This document shows positions 1 to 5,571 of a stretch of DNA of 5,721 nt, piece by piece (the first letter of the stretch is position 1; every line of letters starts with the position of its first letter). A program made the translations under genes and the position numbers. Source of the stretch: Accumulibacter sp. (GTDB taxonomy: Bacteria > Pseudomonadota > Gammaproteobacteria > Burkholderiales > Rhodocyclaceae); the NCBI GenBank assembly GCA_031274075.1, contig JAISQQ010000271.1:1-5721 (forward strand), in the 5' to 3' direction. A model generated the notes under the pieces. It ran no database searches. It had not been told where the DNA came from and saw nothing but the letters and a program-made list of their open reading frames with translations.

Positions 1-1
1 T

Positions 2-343
2 CTCGGACGCATCGTCGAGCGCGGGCCGGCCGACGCGGTGCTGCGCTCGCCGAAACATCCCTATACCGAAGCCCTGCTCTCGGCCGTTCCCAGCCCGCGC
101 CGCGAAGAAAACCGCGCGCTCATCCGCCTGGCCGGGGAAACGCCGTCGCCGGTCAGCCCGCCGCCGGGCTGCCATTTCCATCCGCGTTGTCCGCGCGCGA
201 TGGCGCGTTGCCGGGTCGAGTATCCGCAAGCCTTCGATGACGGCGCGGCGCGGCTCGTGCGCTGCCATTTGTACGCAATCCCGCACGCACCCACGCACGC
301 GCTCCCGGCGGGCGGGCGCGATCAGGAATTCCTGGCCAGTTGA
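2..343 (+). CDS. Oligopeptide/dipeptide ABC transporter ATP-binding protein, C-terminal fragment
   Basis: Only the last 113 codons are present; the reading frame is open from base 2 and the ATPase core (Walker A, signature, Walker B) lies left of the window. The visible part is the C-terminal extension typical of DppD/DppF/OppD/OppF ATPases (the oligo_HPY region). It starts with GRIVERGPADAVLRSPKHPY (residues 2-21), the post-core segment with the HPYT hallmark, followed by the TEALLSAVP helix. A cysteine cluster follows: GCHFHPRCP with later C70 and C88 (Cys 57, 63, 70, 88 of this fragment). In some family members the equivalent cysteines bind an iron-sulfur cluster. The protein energises peptide uptake at the cytoplasmic face of the inner membrane. 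I cannot distinguish the DppF, OppF, DppD or OppD type from this tail. Its last 22 bp overlap the minus-strand transglycosylase gene tail to tail. Sure of the family, not of the substrate. Confidence 0.9.
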   Translation, partial: LGRIVERGPADAVLRSPKHPYTEALLSAVPSPRREENRALIRLAGETPSPVSPPPGCHFHPRCPRAMARCRVEYPQAFDDGAARLVRCHLYAIPHAPTHALPAGGRDQEFLAS

Positions 344-1869
344 ATGGTCAGCTTGCTTCCGATTCTCAAGGTCTTCGGGTTGACGCGGTTGAGGCGCATC
401 AGATCTTTCTCGGCCACCTTGAACTGGCGGGCGATCGAATAGATCGTGTCGCCGCGGCGCACGGTGTAGCGGGTGACTCTCGGCGTGGCCGGCGCGGGCT
501 TTCCTGCCTGTTTTTCCGTCTGTTTTCGGGCGCTGGCGGTCTGGCTGGGCGCGTCCGGCTTCGGGCTTGCCTTGCCGGCAACGGCGGCGCGAGCCTTTGC
601 CGCCGGGCGGGAAGCCTTGGCGCTCTTGCCTTGCTCGGGTCCGGGCACCAGCAGGGTTTGCCCTGGGGAAATCCGGCTCTTGCCGTTGAGTCCGTTGGCC
701 GCCCTCAGTCCGGCGACGGTCGTGCCGAAGCGCGAGGCGATTTTCTCCAGCCGGTCGCCGGGACGCAGCGTATAGGTCCGCCAGGACGAGAGCGGCTTGT
801 TTTCGTCGCTGTGGGCTTCCAGGTTGCTGACGAAGGTCTCCAGCTTTTCGGCGGGGATCACCAGCGAGGTGTCGGGTTCGATGACCGGGCGCTTGGGCGC
901 GGGGTTGAGCGCGGCGAATTCCTCCACCGGCATTTCGGCCAGCTTGGCCGCCAGCTTGACGTCGATGTGCGCGTCGGTGGTGAAGGTGGTGAAATACGGC
1001 TGGTTGGGCACCCGCGGCAGTTCGAGTTCGGCCATCAGCGCCGGGTCGCGGAAGATGTTCTTCAGCGCCTGCAGCTTGGGAATGTAGTTCCGCGTCTCGT
1101 TGGGCATGCTCAGGCTCAGGTAGTCGGCCGGCAAGCCCTGCGCCTGATTCTTTTCGAGAGCCCGGCCGACGGCGCCTTCGCCCCAGTTGTAGGAGGCCAG
1201 CGCCAGATGCCAGTCGCCGTGCAGATCGTATATCAACTGAAGATATTCGAGCGCGGCGGCGGTCGAGGCGACGACGTCGCGCCGCTCGTCTTTCCACCAG
1301 TCCTGGTCGAGGTTGTAGCGCCTGCCGGTGGAGGGGATGAACTGCCACAGGCCGGAGGCCTTGGAGCGCGAATAGGCCAGCGGATTGTAGGCGCTTTCGA
1401 CCATCGGCAGCAGCGCCAGCTCCATCGGCAGGCCGCGCTTGTCGAGTTCCTCGACGATGTGGTACAGGTAGCGGCCGCTGCGCTCGACCATGCGCCGCAG
1501 GTAGTCCGGACGATCCAGGTACCACTGCTGGTGCTGCCGCACGAGATCGTCGTTCAGCTCCGGCATGGCAAAACCGCGGCGGATGCGCTCGAACAGGTCG
1601 TCCGGCGAATGGGTCAAGTCGATCGCCGGTGGCGCGGGCGGCGCTTCCGGCAAATCGACCGGGGTCAGCGCTATCTCCGGAACGGGCCGCCGGTCGCGCT
1701 CGCTGGCGACGGCGATGGCGTCGTCACGCGGCTCAAGCGGAATGTCGCCGCGTGGCGCCGGTGAATGTTGTCCGGGAGGGGGCGCGACACTGACACAACC
1801 CGTGAGCAGCAGGGCGGAACAGATCATGCGGACCAGACGGGTCCTCGGGAAATCGCGTCGCTTGGCCAT
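322..1869 (-). CDS. mltD: Membrane-bound lytic murein transglycosylase D (lipoprotein, SLT domain plus LysM repeats)
   Basis: 515-residue outer-membrane lipoprotein that cleaves the MurNAc-GlcNAc bond of peptidoglycan, giving 1,6-anhydro ends. Start chosen at 1869 because it gives a basic n-region (MAKRR), a hydrophobic stretch and lipobox LLTGC with lipidated Cys25; AGGAAG lies 4 nt upstream. The frame is open to an ATG at 2070, but that start would bury the signal peptide. Residue +2 after Cys is Val, not Asp, which favours outer-membrane sorting. The SLT catalytic domain spans about residues 135-275, with catalytic Glu158 in [14 protein letters not shown] at 173-177, ASYNWGEG at 225-232 and NYIPK at 261-265. 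A degenerate LysM-like stretch (about 291-346) is followed by LysM 1 (about 363-410), a Lys/Ala/Pro-rich linker (414-463) and LysM 2 (466-510), which bind glycan strands. The architecture matches MltD. A monocistronic unit is likely, read from the promoter at 1942..1972. Confidence 0.95.
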   Translation of the reverse strand: MAKRRDFPRTRLVRMICSALLLTGCVSVAPPPGQHSPAPRGDIPLEPRDDAIAVASERDRRPVPEIALTPVDLPEAPPAPPAIDLTHSPDDLFERIRRGFAMPELNDDLVRQHQQWYLDRPDYLRRMVERSGRYLYHIVEELDKRGLPMELALLPMVESAYNPLAYSRSKASGLWQFIPSTGRRYNLDQDWWKDERRDVVASTAAALEYLQLIYDLHGDWHLALASYNWGEGAVGRALEKNQAQGLPADYLSLSMPNETRNYIPKLQALKNIFRDPALMAELELPRVPNQPYFTTFTTDAHIDVKLAAKLAEMPVEEFAALNPAPKRPVIEPDTSLVIPAEKLETFVSNLEAHSDENKPLSSWRTYTLRPGDRLEKIASRFGTTVAGLRAANGLNGKSRISPGQTLLVPGPEQGKSAKASRPAAKARAAVAGKASPKPDAPSQTASARKQTEKQAGKPAPATPRVTRYTVRRGDTIYSIARQFKVAEKDLMRLNRVNPKTLRIGSKLTIQLARNS

Positions 1870-1873
1870 CCGT

Positions 1874-1879
1874 CTTCCT
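1874..1879 (-). promoter_or_regulatory. Ribosome binding site of mltD, deciding its start
   Basis: Read on the minus strand this is AGGAAG, 4 nt before the ATG at 1869 (AGGA with 6 nt spacing). Together with the lipoprotein signal peptide that begins there, it fixes the start of the transglycosylase against the in-frame ATG at 2070. Confidence 0.7.
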
Positions 1880-1941
1880 GACCGGAGCCCTTCGCCGTGG
1901 ACGGCGGTACACCCGGTCGATCGTTGCGAGGAATTTGATGC

Positions 1942-1972
1942 ATTATATAGCAGGCTTTGGCCTTGGCGGCAA
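1942..1972 (-). promoter_or_regulatory. Predicted sigma-70 promoter of mltD
   Basis: On the minus strand, TTGCCG (1967..1972, 4/6 to the -35 consensus) is followed after 17 bp by TATATA (1944..1949), preceded by TG-C as in an extended -10. Overlapping it by two bases is a perfect TATAAT (1942..1947), which would have 19-bp spacing. The predicted transcript start is near 1935, leaving a leader of about 65 nt. Upstream of the -35 (1973..2025) lie A/T tracts that could act as an UP element. Confidence 0.6.
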
Positions 1973-2029
1973 AAGAAGAAACGCGGAAGAAATGTGGAAA
2001 AATGTGGAAAAAATGAGGAAGAAACGCGG
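1971..2029. repeat. Phased A-tract region with direct repeats between divergent genes
   Basis: A purine-rich segment (plus strand) in otherwise GC-rich DNA. An exact 10-bp tandem repeat AATGTGGAAA occupies 1991..2000 and 2001..2010, followed by a degenerate third unit AAATGAGGAA. The block is bracketed by exact 12-bp direct copies of GAAGAAACGCGG at 1975..1986 and 2018..2029. The A-runs recur about every 10 bp, roughly one helical turn, which is the pattern of intrinsically curved DNA. It sits directly upstream of the mltD -35 box and upstream of the putative start region of the deaminase gene. A role as UP element, bend or nucleoid-protein site is inference. Confidence 0.6.
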
Positions 2030-2042
2030 CCCCGGCGCGCGG

Positions 2043-2048
2043 TAGAAT
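2043..2048 (+). promoter_or_regulatory. Possible -10 element for the deaminase operon
   Basis: TAGAAT (5/6 to TATAAT) lies 57 bp before the deaminase ATG in the context GCGCGGTAGAATCG. No recognisable -35 lies 17 bp upstream (the region is GAAACG), so activity would depend on the adjacent A-tracts or an activator. Weak call from sequence alone. Confidence 0.3.
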
Positions 2049-2104
2049 CGCCTCTTCGATCCATTTCCATCTACTTTCACTTCCATCCACTTCCAAGCAC
2101 GATC

Positions 2105-3127
2105 ATGACCGACCCGCGCGAATTCATCCACCGCCTGCCCAAGGCGGAGCTGCACCTGCACATCGAGGGTTCGCTCGAACCGGAAATGATGTTCGCGCTG
2201 GCGCGGAAGAACGGTATCGCGTTGCCTTACGCCTCGGTGGAAGCGGTGCGCGCCGCGTATGATTTCAGCGACTTGCAGTCCTTCCTCGATCTGTACTACG
2301 CCGGCGCCGCCGTGTTGCGGACGGAGCGCGATTTCTACGAGCTGACGGCGGCTTACCTGCGGCGCGCCATCGCCGACGAGGTCCGGCACGCCGAACTGTT
2401 CTTCGATCCGCAGACGCACACCGCGCGCGGCGTGCCGCTGGCGGCGGTGTTCGCCGGCATTGCCGGAGCCTTGCGCCAGGCGCGCGCCGAGCATGGCTTT
2501 TCCGGGCGCATGATCCTTTGTTTCCTGCGTCATCTGTCCGAAGCGGAAGCCTTCGCCACGCTGGACGCCGCCTTGCCTTTGCGCGCCGAATACGCCGGCT
2601 TGTGGATCGGCGTCGGGCTGGATTCGGGCGAGCTTGGAAATCCGCCGGAGAAGTTTGCCGGCGTGTTCGCCCGGGCGCGCGATCTCGGTTTGCGCGTCGT
2701 CGCGCACGCCGGCGAGGAAGGCCCGCCGGCCTACGTGCGCGGCGCGCTCGACGCGCTCGAGGCCGAGCGCATCGACCACGGCGTGAGAGCCGAAGAGGAT
2801 CCGGCGCTGCTGCGGCGGCTGGTCGAGACGCAAACGCCGCTCACCGTGTGCCCCTTGTCCAATCTCAAGCTGCGCGTGGTCAAGGACTTGCGCGAGCACA
2901 ATCTGGCGCGCCTGCTGCGCGCCGGGCTTTGCGTCACGCTCAATTCAGACGATCCGGCCTATTTCGGCGGCTACCTGAACGCCAATTTCATCGCCGCCGC
3001 CGAGGCCCTGGCGCTCTCCCGCGACGAACTCGCCGCGCTGGCGCGCAATAGCTTCCGGGCGTCTTTCGTCAGCGAGGCGGAGCGGCGTCCCTGGCTGGAC
3101 GAGATCGATGCGCTCGCGGCGCGATGA
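2105..3127 (+). CDS. Adenine deaminase (Aah1-type member of the adenosine/AMP deaminase family)
   Basis: 340-residue cytoplasmic zinc hydrolase that deaminates a 6-aminopurine, most likely adenine to hypoxanthine plus ammonia, in purine salvage. Metal and catalytic residues of the ADA fold are all present: [10 protein letters not shown] (His17, His19), AHAGEEGP (His201, catalytic Glu204), IDHG (His225) and [12 protein letters not shown] (Asp282, Asp283). Subfamily signs recalled from yeast adenine deaminase Aah1 are [10 protein letters not shown] (56-65), [11 protein letters not shown] (99-109), [15 protein letters not shown] (171-176), [13 protein letters not shown] and [13 protein letters not shown]. 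These point to adenine rather than adenosine as substrate, although such genes are often labelled adenosine deaminase. Length fits the family. The frame is open far upstream, but homology begins at this ATG ([14 protein letters not shown]). No clear Shine-Dalgarno lies in the pyrimidine-rich leader. The gene divergent to it is mltD; a sirtuin gene follows 54 bp on. Confidence 0.93.
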   Translation: MTDPREFIHRLPKAELHLHIEGSLEPEMMFALARKNGIALPYASVEAVRAAYDFSDLQSFLDLYYAGAAVLRTERDFYELTAAYLRRAIADEVRHAELFFDPQTHTARGVPLAAVFAGIAGALRQARAEHGFSGRMILCFLRHLSEAEAFATLDAALPLRAEYAGLWIGVGLDSGELGNPPEKFAGVFARARDLGLRVVAHAGEEGPPAYVRGALDALEAERIDHGVRAEEDPALLRRLVETQTPLTVCPLSNLKLRVVKDLREHNLARLLRAGLCVTLNSDDPAYFGGYLNANFIAAAEALALSRDELAALARNSFRASFVSEAERRPWLDEIDALAAR

Positions 3128-3170
3128 GCCTGGCCCATGTGCTTTGAATCGAGGTTTTCGGAAAAAAGTA

Positions 3171-3176
3171 AAGGAG
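3171..3176 (+). promoter_or_regulatory. Strong ribosome binding site of the sirtuin gene
   Basis: AAGGAG with 5 nt to the ATG at 3182. It selects this start over the in-frame ATG at 3137, which would add 15 residues unlike the family and has no such site. Confidence 0.75.
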
Positions 3177-3181
3177 ATGCG

Positions 3182-3961
3182 ATGCAAGCGAAAATTGGCG
3201 AGATCGCCGGCGAACTGGCCAAGGCGCGCCGGATCCTGTTCATTACCGGCGCGGGAATATCGGCCGACTCCGGTCTGCCGACCTACCGCGGCGTCGGCGG
3301 CCTGTACAACGACGGCGCGACCGAGGACGGCCTGGCCATCGAAGACGCGCTGTCCGGCGAGTGCCTGGCGATCCGGCCGGAGATCACCTGGAAATACCTG
3401 GCGCAGATCGAGCGCAACTGCCGCCAGGCCGAGCCGAATGCGGCGCATCGCGCGATCGCCGCGCTGGCGCAAGAGCGCGAGGTGGTGGTCCTGACGCAGA
3501 ACATCGACGGCCTGCATTTCAAGGCGGGCAGTCCCGAGGTCATCGAAATCCACGGCACGCTGGGGGAACGCTATTGCGCGCATTGCGGCGCGGAAGCCGA
3601 CGCCGGCGACCGCGCCGTGCCGCCGCGCTGCGCGCGCTGCGGCGAGATCGTGCGGCCGCGGGTGGTGCTGTTCGGGGAAATGCTGCCGGGCGCCGCGCTC
3701 GAACGCCTGTACCGCGAAATGGCCCAGGGCTTCGACATGGTGTTCGTCATCGGCACGACGGCGGTGTTTCCCTACATCGCGGAACCGGTGATGCGGGCGG
3801 CGCGGCAGGACGTTCCGACGGCCGAGATCAACCCGGCGCGGACGCGCCTGAGCGATCTGGTGCGCTATCACCTCCCCGAGCGCGCGGCGCTGGCCTTGCC
3901 GGAAATCGTGAAGCGGGCGCTTGAACCGGAAGCGGGGCGCGATAGCCGGTCCCCTCGATGA
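3182..3961 (+). CDS. Sir2-family NAD-dependent protein deacylase (sirtuin)
   Basis: 259-residue cytoplasmic enzyme predicted to remove acyl groups from protein lysines, consuming NAD+ and releasing nicotinamide and O-acyl-ADP-ribose. Visible motifs in order: NAD-binding GAGISADSGLPTYRG (23-37), TQNIDGLH (105-112), catalytic His124 in IEIHGTLGERYC, a four-cysteine zinc site (Cys132, Cys135, Cys150, Cys153), RPRVVLFGEMLP (158-169), GTTAVFPY (191-198) and EINPARTRLS (215-224). The catalytic set is complete, so the enzyme should be active. The Tyr/Arg pair that marks CobB/SIRT5-type desuccinylases seems absent: aligning on PNAAH puts Lys71 and Ala74 there, though Tyr72 is adjacent. Deacetylase activity is therefore more likely. 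Start fixed by the AAGGAG site at 3171. It lies 54 bp after the deaminase gene with no terminator between, so co-transcription is likely. Substrate proteins cannot be told from the sequence. Confidence 0.93.
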   Translation: MQAKIGEIAGELAKARRILFITGAGISADSGLPTYRGVGGLYNDGATEDGLAIEDALSGECLAIRPEITWKYLAQIERNCRQAEPNAAHRAIAALAQEREVVVLTQNIDGLHFKAGSPEVIEIHGTLGERYCAHCGAEADAGDRAVPPRCARCGEIVRPRVVLFGEMLPGAALERLYREMAQGFDMVFVIGTTAVFPYIAEPVMRAARQDVPTAEINPARTRLSDLVRYHLPERAALALPEIVKRALEPEAGRDSRSPR

Positions 3962-4019
3962 ATCGCCGGCGCGAGCGAACACCGGCAGCGAAGAAGCCAT
4001 AAAAGGATTCCCGACGACC

Positions 4020-4637
4020 ATGTCCTATTGCCGCCATATAGAAACGATGCCCGCCGGGGAAAAGAAGGCTCTGCACAAGAATTATCACGACCGGCACTAC
4101 GGCTTTCCGATCCACGACGACAATGAATTGTTCGGCAGGCTGATCCTGGAGATCAACCAGGCGGGCCTGAGCTGGGAAACGATCTTGAAGAAGGAAAGCT
4201 CGTTCCGCGAGGCCTACGCCCATTTCAATATCCGCAAAATCGCCGCGTATACGGCCACCGACAGAGCGCGGCTCCTGGCCGACGCGGGCATCGTCCGCAA
4301 TCGCCTGAAAATCGACGCCGTCATCGAAAACGCGAAAACCCTTCTCGGCTTGCAAAAGGAGTTCGGTTCCTTTGAAAAATGGCTGGAACACCACCATCCG
4401 AGACCCAGGGAAGAATGGGTCAAACTGTTCAAGAAGACCTTCCGCTTCACCGGCGGGGAAATAGTGAAGGAATTCCTGATGAGTATCGGCTATCTGCCCG
4501 GGGCGCATGCCGATGACTGCCCCGTTCACCAGGAGATACTGCAACGGCAGCCGATGTGGATGAAGAATCCGCGCTTTTTCATCGAAGACCGGCCCCGCAT
4601 GGAAACCTCGGAGATAATCCCGCCCGGGAAGGCGTAA
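4020..4637 (+). CDS. tag: DNA-3-methyladenine glycosylase I
   Basis: 205-residue base-excision repair enzyme that hydrolyses the N-glycosidic bond of 3-methyladenine in alkylated DNA, leaving an abasic site. Homology to E. coli Tag is evident from Cys4 near the N-terminus, NYHDRHYG (21-28; His23), LILEINQAGLSWETILKK (41-58; Glu44 corresponds to the Tag base-contacting Glu38, and Trp52 follows), DAGIVRNRLKI (88-98), FRFTGGEIVKEFLMSIGY (141-158) and HADDC (163-167). Cys4, His23, His163 and Cys167 match the zinc-binding set of Tag. The C-terminal 30 or so residues extend past the usual core. The ATG at 4020 puts Cys4 at its family position; the nearest Shine-Dalgarno-like AAGGA (4003..4007) is 12 nt away, rather far. 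GC content is visibly lower and lysine use higher than in the flanking genes. It follows the sirtuin gene by 58 bp and precedes the DUF3079 gene by 29 bp. Confidence 0.92.
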   Translation: MSYCRHIETMPAGEKKALHKNYHDRHYGFPIHDDNELFGRLILEINQAGLSWETILKKESSFREAYAHFNIRKIAAYTATDRARLLADAGIVRNRLKIDAVIENAKTLLGLQKEFGSFEKWLEHHHPRPREEWVKLFKKTFRFTGGEIVKEFLMSIGYLPGAHADDCPVHQEILQRQPMWMKNPRFFIEDRPRMETSEIIPPGKA

Positions 4638-4666
4638 GCCCTTCCGCGCTTTGGTCCGGCCGAAAC

Positions 4667-4906
4667 ATGGCGAAGAAATTCCCCTTGCATCCAAGCCACC
4701 CCGAGCGGATTTGCTGGGGATGCGACAAATATTGCCCGGTGGATTCCCTGGGCTGCGGCAACGGCTCCGACCGCACCCAGCATCCGGTCGAATTGCTCGG
4801 CGAGGACTGGTACGCATGGGGCGACTGGGGAATCGCCGCTTCGCCCGAAGGAGAAGAAACGCGAAGCGCGCCGGACGCGCCGCCCGCCGGCGGGCGCCCT
4901 GATTGA
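4667..4906 (+). CDS. Small four-cysteine protein, DUF3079 family
   Basis: 79-residue protein of unknown function. I recognise the DUF3079 pattern, known mostly from proteobacteria: KKFPLHPSHPERICWGCDKY (3-22), then CP, LGCGNGSDRTQHPVELLGED (28-47) and WYAWGDWG. The four cysteines (16, 19, 23, 30; spacing CxxCx3Cx6C) could bind zinc or an iron-sulfur cluster; this is inference. No signal peptide or membrane segment, so presumably cytoplasmic. The ATG at 4667 starts exactly where family similarity begins (MAKKFPLHP); the frame is open upstream, overlapping tag, but that part is not family-like. No obvious Shine-Dalgarno. The conserved part ends near residue 54; the last 25 residues (Glu/Pro/Ala/Arg-rich, encoded partly by a 16-bp palindrome) are low-complexity, and the stop codon falls within sequence that reads as transposase in another frame. 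The native C-terminus may therefore have been replaced. Confidence 0.8.
   Translation: MAKKFPLHPSHPERICWGCDKYCPVDSLGCGNGSDRTQHPVELLGEDWYAWGDWGIAASPEGEETRSAPDAPPAGGRPD
4881..4896. repeat. 16-bp perfect palindrome at the 3' end of the DUF3079 gene
   Basis: CGCCCGCCGGCGGGCG is its own reverse complement and could form a strong GC hairpin in the mRNA. No T-run follows (the next bases are CCCTGATTGAAGGG, a second weak stem), so it is not a classical intrinsic terminator. It lies at the point where transposase-like sequence begins. Confidence 0.5.
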
Positions 4907-5043
4907 AGGGATAGACGCGGAGTATCCGCTGGCGGATCGGGGTTACGGGGCTACGGGATTACGATAGCGATGTAATCCTTCAAAAGGCAAAGGAAGCGGG
5001 GATGCAGGCGGCGATTCCTCCGGAGAAGAACCGGATGAAGCGT
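4896..5043 (+). pseudogene. Frameshifted fragment of an IS5-type transposase
   Basis: Two frames together read as the central part of a DDE transposase. Bases 4896..4946 give ALIEGIDAEYPLADRGY, and after a 16-bp insertion bases 4963..5043 give DSDVILQKAKEAGMQAAIPP followed by EKNRMKR. Joined, this is the LADRGYDSD...AKEAGM...IPPxKNR block of IS5-family transposases, including the second catalytic Asp of the DDE triad (in ADRGY). There is no start, no N-terminal part with the first Asp, and no C-terminal RHLVEN-like part with the Glu, so the fragment cannot be active. The frameshift lies exactly at a degenerate 8-bp tandem repeat. After 5043 the frame stays open to a stop near 5153 but shows no further similarity that I recognise. 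Confidence 0.75.
4939..4962 (+). repeat. Three tandem 8-bp repeats causing the transposase frameshift
   Basis: Units GGGGTTAC (4939..4946), GGGGCTAC (4947..4954) and GGGATTAC (4955..4962). Removing two units (16 bp) restores a continuous transposase reading frame (ADRGY-DSD), so the extra copies look like a slippage expansion that later diverged by point mutation. Confidence 0.7.
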
Positions 5044-5123
5044 TCATGGCGTGTTCCAATCGGTTTGATGTGTGAATCCGGGAAACGTAAAAAAACACCC
5101 CGCCGTATTCTCCGGAGCGAAGC

Positions 5124-5136
5124 GCCGGTAACCGGC
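5124..5136. repeat. Inverted repeat GCCGGT-A-ACCGGC
   Basis: Perfect 6-bp arms around one base, between the two transposase fragments and just before CCTGACC/TCTGACC direct repeats (5143..5156). No T-run, so not a terminator. It may be an end or junction of mobile-element debris; function unknown. Confidence 0.3.
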
Positions 5137-5150
5137 CTGGCCCCTGACCT

Positions 5151-5309
5151 CTGACCCAAGAACTGCATCAGCCTCTGGTCGATCCGGTTGTGCAGGGTGG
5201 CCCAGATCGCCGACAGGGACTGCGACGTCGATTCGGCTGGATCCATCGCTCGTTCCAGCAAGGCATACTCGTTATCCAGGGCGATGCCGCGTTCGGCGAT
5301 GGCGGCCAA
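5151..5309 (-). other. Possible coding remnant of an unidentified gene, minus strand
   Basis: Within a longer minus-strand open frame (5567 down to 4980), the part at 5309..5151 looks like real protein. It begins LAAIAERGIALDNEYALLER, continues through AMDPAESTSQSLSAIWATLH and ends NRIDQRLMQFLGQ. By hand count about 80% of its codons end in G or C, whereas the plus-strand frame here has only a little over half and a basic, shadow-like translation. The rest of the open frame is the antisense of the transposase fragments. I recognise no family; the segment looks helical and soluble. It would be a gene fragment truncated on its 5' side by the second transposase piece near 5310. The alternative is a chance antisense frame, as is common opposite GC-rich genes. 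Confidence 0.35.
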
Positions 5310-5546
5310 CGTGAACCGTTCGCCCAGGGTGTACGCGCGATCCTGGATGAGCATGTCACGGTACAGATCGCCAAACGAAACGAATGGCACACCTTCAAGA
5401 TCCTGCCCAAACGCTGGGTCGTCGAGCGTAGCTTTGCCTGGCTGGAGAAGAACCGAAGGCTCTGGAAAAACCGCGAGCGAAAACTCGATACCAGCCCGCA
5501 ATTCATCCATTTGACCTTCCTGGCGATACTGCTTAAAAGACTTTGA
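5295..5546 (+). pseudogene. C-terminal fragment of a second IS5-family transposase
   Basis: The frame ending at the TGA at 5544..5546 carries the C-terminal third of an IS5-family DDE transposase: GDGG then REPFAQGVRAILDEHVTVQI, AKRNEWHTFKILPKRWVVER (catalytic Glu at 5424..5426), SFAWLEKNRRLWKNRERKLD and TSPQFIHLTFLAILLKRL, a typical family end. The upstream GDGG resembles the GDGGYTGEPF motif with the second catalytic Asp, but the Tyr is replaced and one residue is missing. Upstream of about 5295 similarity stops, so the N-terminal two-thirds are gone. The motif set differs from that of the fragment at 4896..5043, so these are two different elements. No promoter or start is evident; not functional. 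An AACAGGTTC-type sequence just after the stop may be the element's right end. Confidence 0.8.
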
Positions 5547-5571
5547 ACAGGTTCTGACACCTGTCACCTGA

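Noticed and set aside
340..1764. 474-codon open frame on the plus strand opposite mltD
   Set aside because: Antisense shadow of a clearly recognised transglycosylase; composition is Gly/Arg/Val-rich without domains, as expected opposite a GC-rich gene.
1975..2029. CRISPR-like array
   Set aside because: Repeats of 10-12 bp without regular unique spacers; this is A-tract/tandem-repeat DNA, not a CRISPR.
1870..2070. Longer mltD with start at 2070
   Set aside because: It would put 67 residues before the lipoprotein signal peptide, and the promoter at 1942..1972 would lie inside the coding region.
1565..2104. N-terminal extension of the deaminase frame on the plus strand
   Set aside because: The extension is antisense to mltD and unlike the family; homology starts at the ATG at 2105.
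1943..2899. 318-codon minus-strand open frame opposite the deaminase
   Set aside because: Shadow of the deaminase gene with Arg/Gln-rich, domain-free translation.
3828..4817. 329-codon minus-strand open frame opposite tag
   Set aside because: Antisense to Tag and the DUF3079 gene, both recognised from conserved motifs.
5085..5105. Intrinsic terminator on the minus strand (T-run after GGCGGGGTG)
   Set aside because: The seven-T run is real, but no complementary stem precedes it.
4980..5567. Complete 195-codon minus-strand protein
   Set aside because: Both ends are antisense to transposase fragments; only the middle (5151..5309) looks like real coding, so it is listed as a possible remnant and not as a gene.
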